A stretch of DNA of 64,000 bases from Diphasiastrum complanatum. Its lineage: Eukaryota; Streptophyta; Lycopodiopsida; Lycopodiales; Lycopodiaceae. Location of the stretch: the NCBI GenBank assembly GCA_029204225.1, contig MU832049.1, positions 25,991 to 89,990 on the forward strand, read 5' to 3'. The notes under the pieces are model-generated. The model saw nothing but the letters and a program-made list of their open reading frames with translations, was not told the origin of the DNA and searched no databases. Below are positions 61,643 to 64,000 of the stretch, piece after piece. Within the stretch, counting starts at the first letter, position 1. Each line of letters opens with the position of its first letter. The translations under genes and the position numbers were made by a program.

Positions 61643-64000
61643 CTCCTAAAGTATATCTATGAAGATTTGAGCATTGATCTTGATATGACTCCAGATTAGA
61701 TCTATGGATTGATGAAAGCACTTTTGCTCAAAGGCTTGGTGAGTAGATCGGCAATACAAGAGGACGAGTTGACATGCTTCAAATAGATTTCTCCTCCAGT
61801 AAGCTTTTCTCTCACAAAATGGTGTGCCACTTCTATGTGGTTGCTTCTTGCATGAAATATGGGATTATTGGCAATAGCTTGGCCGAGATGTTATCTAAAG
61901 AAATGCATGCATGTACAGTGACATATGTCACTAGTTCTTTAGTTATCACTTTAGATGTGGATGAAAGTAGAAGAGAGAAGGCTCTACCTGGAGCTATTCC
62001 AATCCCCATAATATGTGTAAGCTCTCTCATAATTTATGTTGATGAACCAAGCTTTGAAGCTATTCCATGTCAATTTGGATCTACCATATTGTTTGCTTGA
62101 TTTTGCTCTCTCTCCTTTCTCTCTCTAACTCGAGTAGAAGGTTATGCTAATGCATTAAATTCTTGTACTTCTTCTCTTTTGATATTAAAAGCAATCATTC
62201 TTTGATTAATATCATGCTAGATCGTGCTTTGGTCATAAAATCTAGAACTAGAATCTTGATACTCAATCTAGAATCATTTCTTTTGTTTGTAGTAGTAAGT
62301 GCCTTATATTCAGCTTCACAAGATGAGAGTGATATAGGGTATCTTGCTTTTTGGAAAGCCAAGATATTAAGTTTCCTCCAAGGTATATGACATATGCCTT
62401 GTAGATTCCGATCTACTTGTCACTAGCAAAATCCGAGTCAGAATAGCCAGCAATATTTTGTATAACAAACCATACTCGTAGGTAGAAGATATGTGCCTAA
62501 GTACCCCTTTTTGGCCATTCTCCAATGATGAATAGTAGGATTTTGCACAGCCTGGCTCAGCTTATGAACACTAAAACTTACATCAGGCCTAGTTATGGTA
62601 AGCCAAATTAAGGAGCCTATAAGACTCCTAAAAAGAGTGATGTCCTCAAAGGATCTTTTATCCCCTTTATTAGGGTCTTTTACAATTTGCTCCATGGGAG
62701 TATCAATACTCTTACAATCTAGCATATTAAGCTTTTTCAACATTGAAAGAGCATACTTAGATTGACAAATGAAAGCCTTTTCATTATGGAAGTCAATCTC
62801 TAACCTTAAGATATAATGAATTCTTCCAAGATCTTGCATCTTGAATTCTCCTCCAAGTGCAATTTTAGTTTCCTCAACTAGATTGATACAACTCTCACTT
62901 AGGATAATATCATCAACATAAATTGAAAAAATGACAATATCACTAGCATAGAACTTGATATACAAGGAAGGATCAAAGTTGCGAAGATTGAATCCTAGTG
63001 AGATAAGAAAAGTGTTAAGTCGATAATACCACAATCTTGGTGCTTGCCTTAGTCCATAGAGACTTTTGAAGAGCAAGCAAACTTTGGTCATGTCTTGGAC
63101 AAACCCAAGAGGTTATTCCATATAAATCTCTTCTTCTAGATATCCATTTAAGAAAGCATTTGAGATATCTAGTTGAAAAATTTGCCATTTGAAAAAACAA
63201 GCAATAGCTATGATGATTCTTATTAACACCATCTTTGCAACAGGAGCAAAGTCCTCCTCATAATCAAGTCCATAAACTTGAGCAAAGCCCTTTGCACAAA
63301 GTCTTGCCTTATACTTGTTGATTGTGTCATCTTGATTATATTTGACTCAAAAAACCCATTTGCAGCCAATAGTATGCTTGTTGGATGGAAGATCCACAAG
63401 CTCCCATGTCTTGTTGGTAATCAATGCATAATACTCCTCCTTCATGGCTAGAAACCATTCTCTTGAGTTGAGTGCTTCATGTACATCCTTTGGCTCTTCA
63501 TGTAAAACAAAATATGCATAATTGGTGGAGTTGAGTTCCACTTGTTTGCCTTTATCTCCATATGAGAGCCTCTTAGGCTCGGATTTTTCTCTTTATGATC
63601 TCCTTGTGAGAAGACTCGAGGTGACTCCTCCTCAATTCTCGGCCCCATCCCTCCATGATAGTCTTCAAGGGTGATGATAGGAGAATCTTTTTGAGAATCT
63701 TTGATCTCGGCCTCATCAAAGATGTATCTTTTAAAAAATGACATCTCTACTCTCAATTGTAACTGAGGTAGAGGGAATATACATTTTGTAACCATGATCC
63801 TTTGATTGAATTTGGATCATCTCTTTTCCTTGTTTCCAAGGGTACATGAACAAAGCAAGCACATCCAAAAACTCTAGGGTGATCAACCTTAGGTTGCTTC
63901 TTGAATAAGACTATCAAGGAGGATGATCTACCATTGATCATGTGTGACAATATTTCAGCACAAGCCCTTGCCAACAATCCAATATTTCACATGCAAGGAG
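61643..64000 (-). mobile_element. Ty1/copia element, 3' half, broken
   Basis: From the right edge on the minus strand: integrase C-terminal part (PKVDHPRVFGCACFVHVPLE), linker, RT start (EWFLAMKEEYYALITNKTW, TIGCKWVF), RT (LFKSLYGLRQAPRLWYYRLN, IYVDDIILSES, FKMQDLGRIHYIL) and RNase H pieces to about 61740, where a CIADLLTKPLSK-type ending precedes the polypurine tract. It belongs to the LTR family at 208-944. Several breaks. The 5' half is outside the window. Confidence 0.9.
61895..62280. other. Non-copia segment within the RNase H region
   Basis: Between two recognisable RNase H stretches lies about 385 bp that does not align with other copia copies here. It contains the 16-bp perfect palindrome AGTGACATATGTCACT (61917-61932) and a CTCTCTCTCC-type run. 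It may be a small insertion. I see no terminal inverted repeats or target duplication. Confidence 0.4.

Overview
The window is a repeat-dense stretch of a large plant nuclear genome. Reasons: Ty1/copia elements primed by a tRNA-Met-type site (TGGTATCAGAGC), Ty3/gypsy elements of both chromovirus and Tat/Athila-like type, very long (GA)n/(CT)n tracts, AT-rich spacers and almost no host coding sequence. Penelope-like retroelement (PLE) remains, which I recognise from their reverse transcriptase motifs, are unusual in plants and known mainly from conifers (Dryad elements) and some non-seed lineages. I therefore lean towards a gymnosperm or fern, at low confidence. I see no rRNA, tRNA, CRISPR or bacterial-style gene. 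Layout, left third: 0-1 kb is a gypsy scrap joined to the 3' end of a copia element (LTR 208-944). 1-2.5 kb is TG-rich and other unassigned sequence. 2.5-5.4 kb is a minus-strand element with LTR-like direct repeats around a coiled-coil coding remnant. 5.6-7.6 kb is a broken minus-strand gypsy copy. 8.3-9.06 kb mixes copia LTR pieces with a PLE fragment. 9.06-14.26 kb is a long plus-strand gypsy copy (gag to integrase), followed to 18.4 kb by LTR-like and coiled-coil sequence. 18.4-23.3 kb is a minus-strand copia copy. Middle: 23.3-24.9 kb is the best PLE copy. 25-28.5 kb is non-coding with CT tracts and local tandem repeats. 28.55-28.98 kb is the only candidate host coding frame (142 aa, unrecognised). 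30.78-36.53 kb is a young copia element with one uninterrupted 1,322-codon gag-pol frame and nearly identical LTR starts; its 3' LTR runs into a fold-back bounded by CT and GA tracts. 37-41.4 kb is AT-rich spacer with a 370-bp tandem duplication. 41.4-44.1 kb holds chromovirus and copia scraps. Right third: 44.1-48.85 kb is a plus-strand copia-type element with a recognisable gag and zinc knuckle but an extremely diverged pol half. 49-55 kb is a minus-strand copia relative of the 30.8-kb element, with a solo LTR (53202-54031, 5-bp target duplication ATTAA) nested in its leader. 55-57.4 kb holds a three-fold repeat, a copia gag remnant and a probable LTR with a CT tract. 57.4-58.56 kb is a second PLE locus in head-to-head arrangement. 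58.56-60.9 kb is an LTR plus an internal region with two diverged copies of an odd protein module. 60.9-64 kb is the 3' part of another minus-strand copia element of the same LTR family as position 208. The elements do not form a pathway: the window is a nest of insertions. The most interesting signals are the PLE copies, a perfect 10-bp palindrome (CACACGTGTG) recurring in otherwise different LTRs, the microsatellite-bounded fold-back, and two copia-derived elements whose pol has drifted far while remaining roughly colinear.
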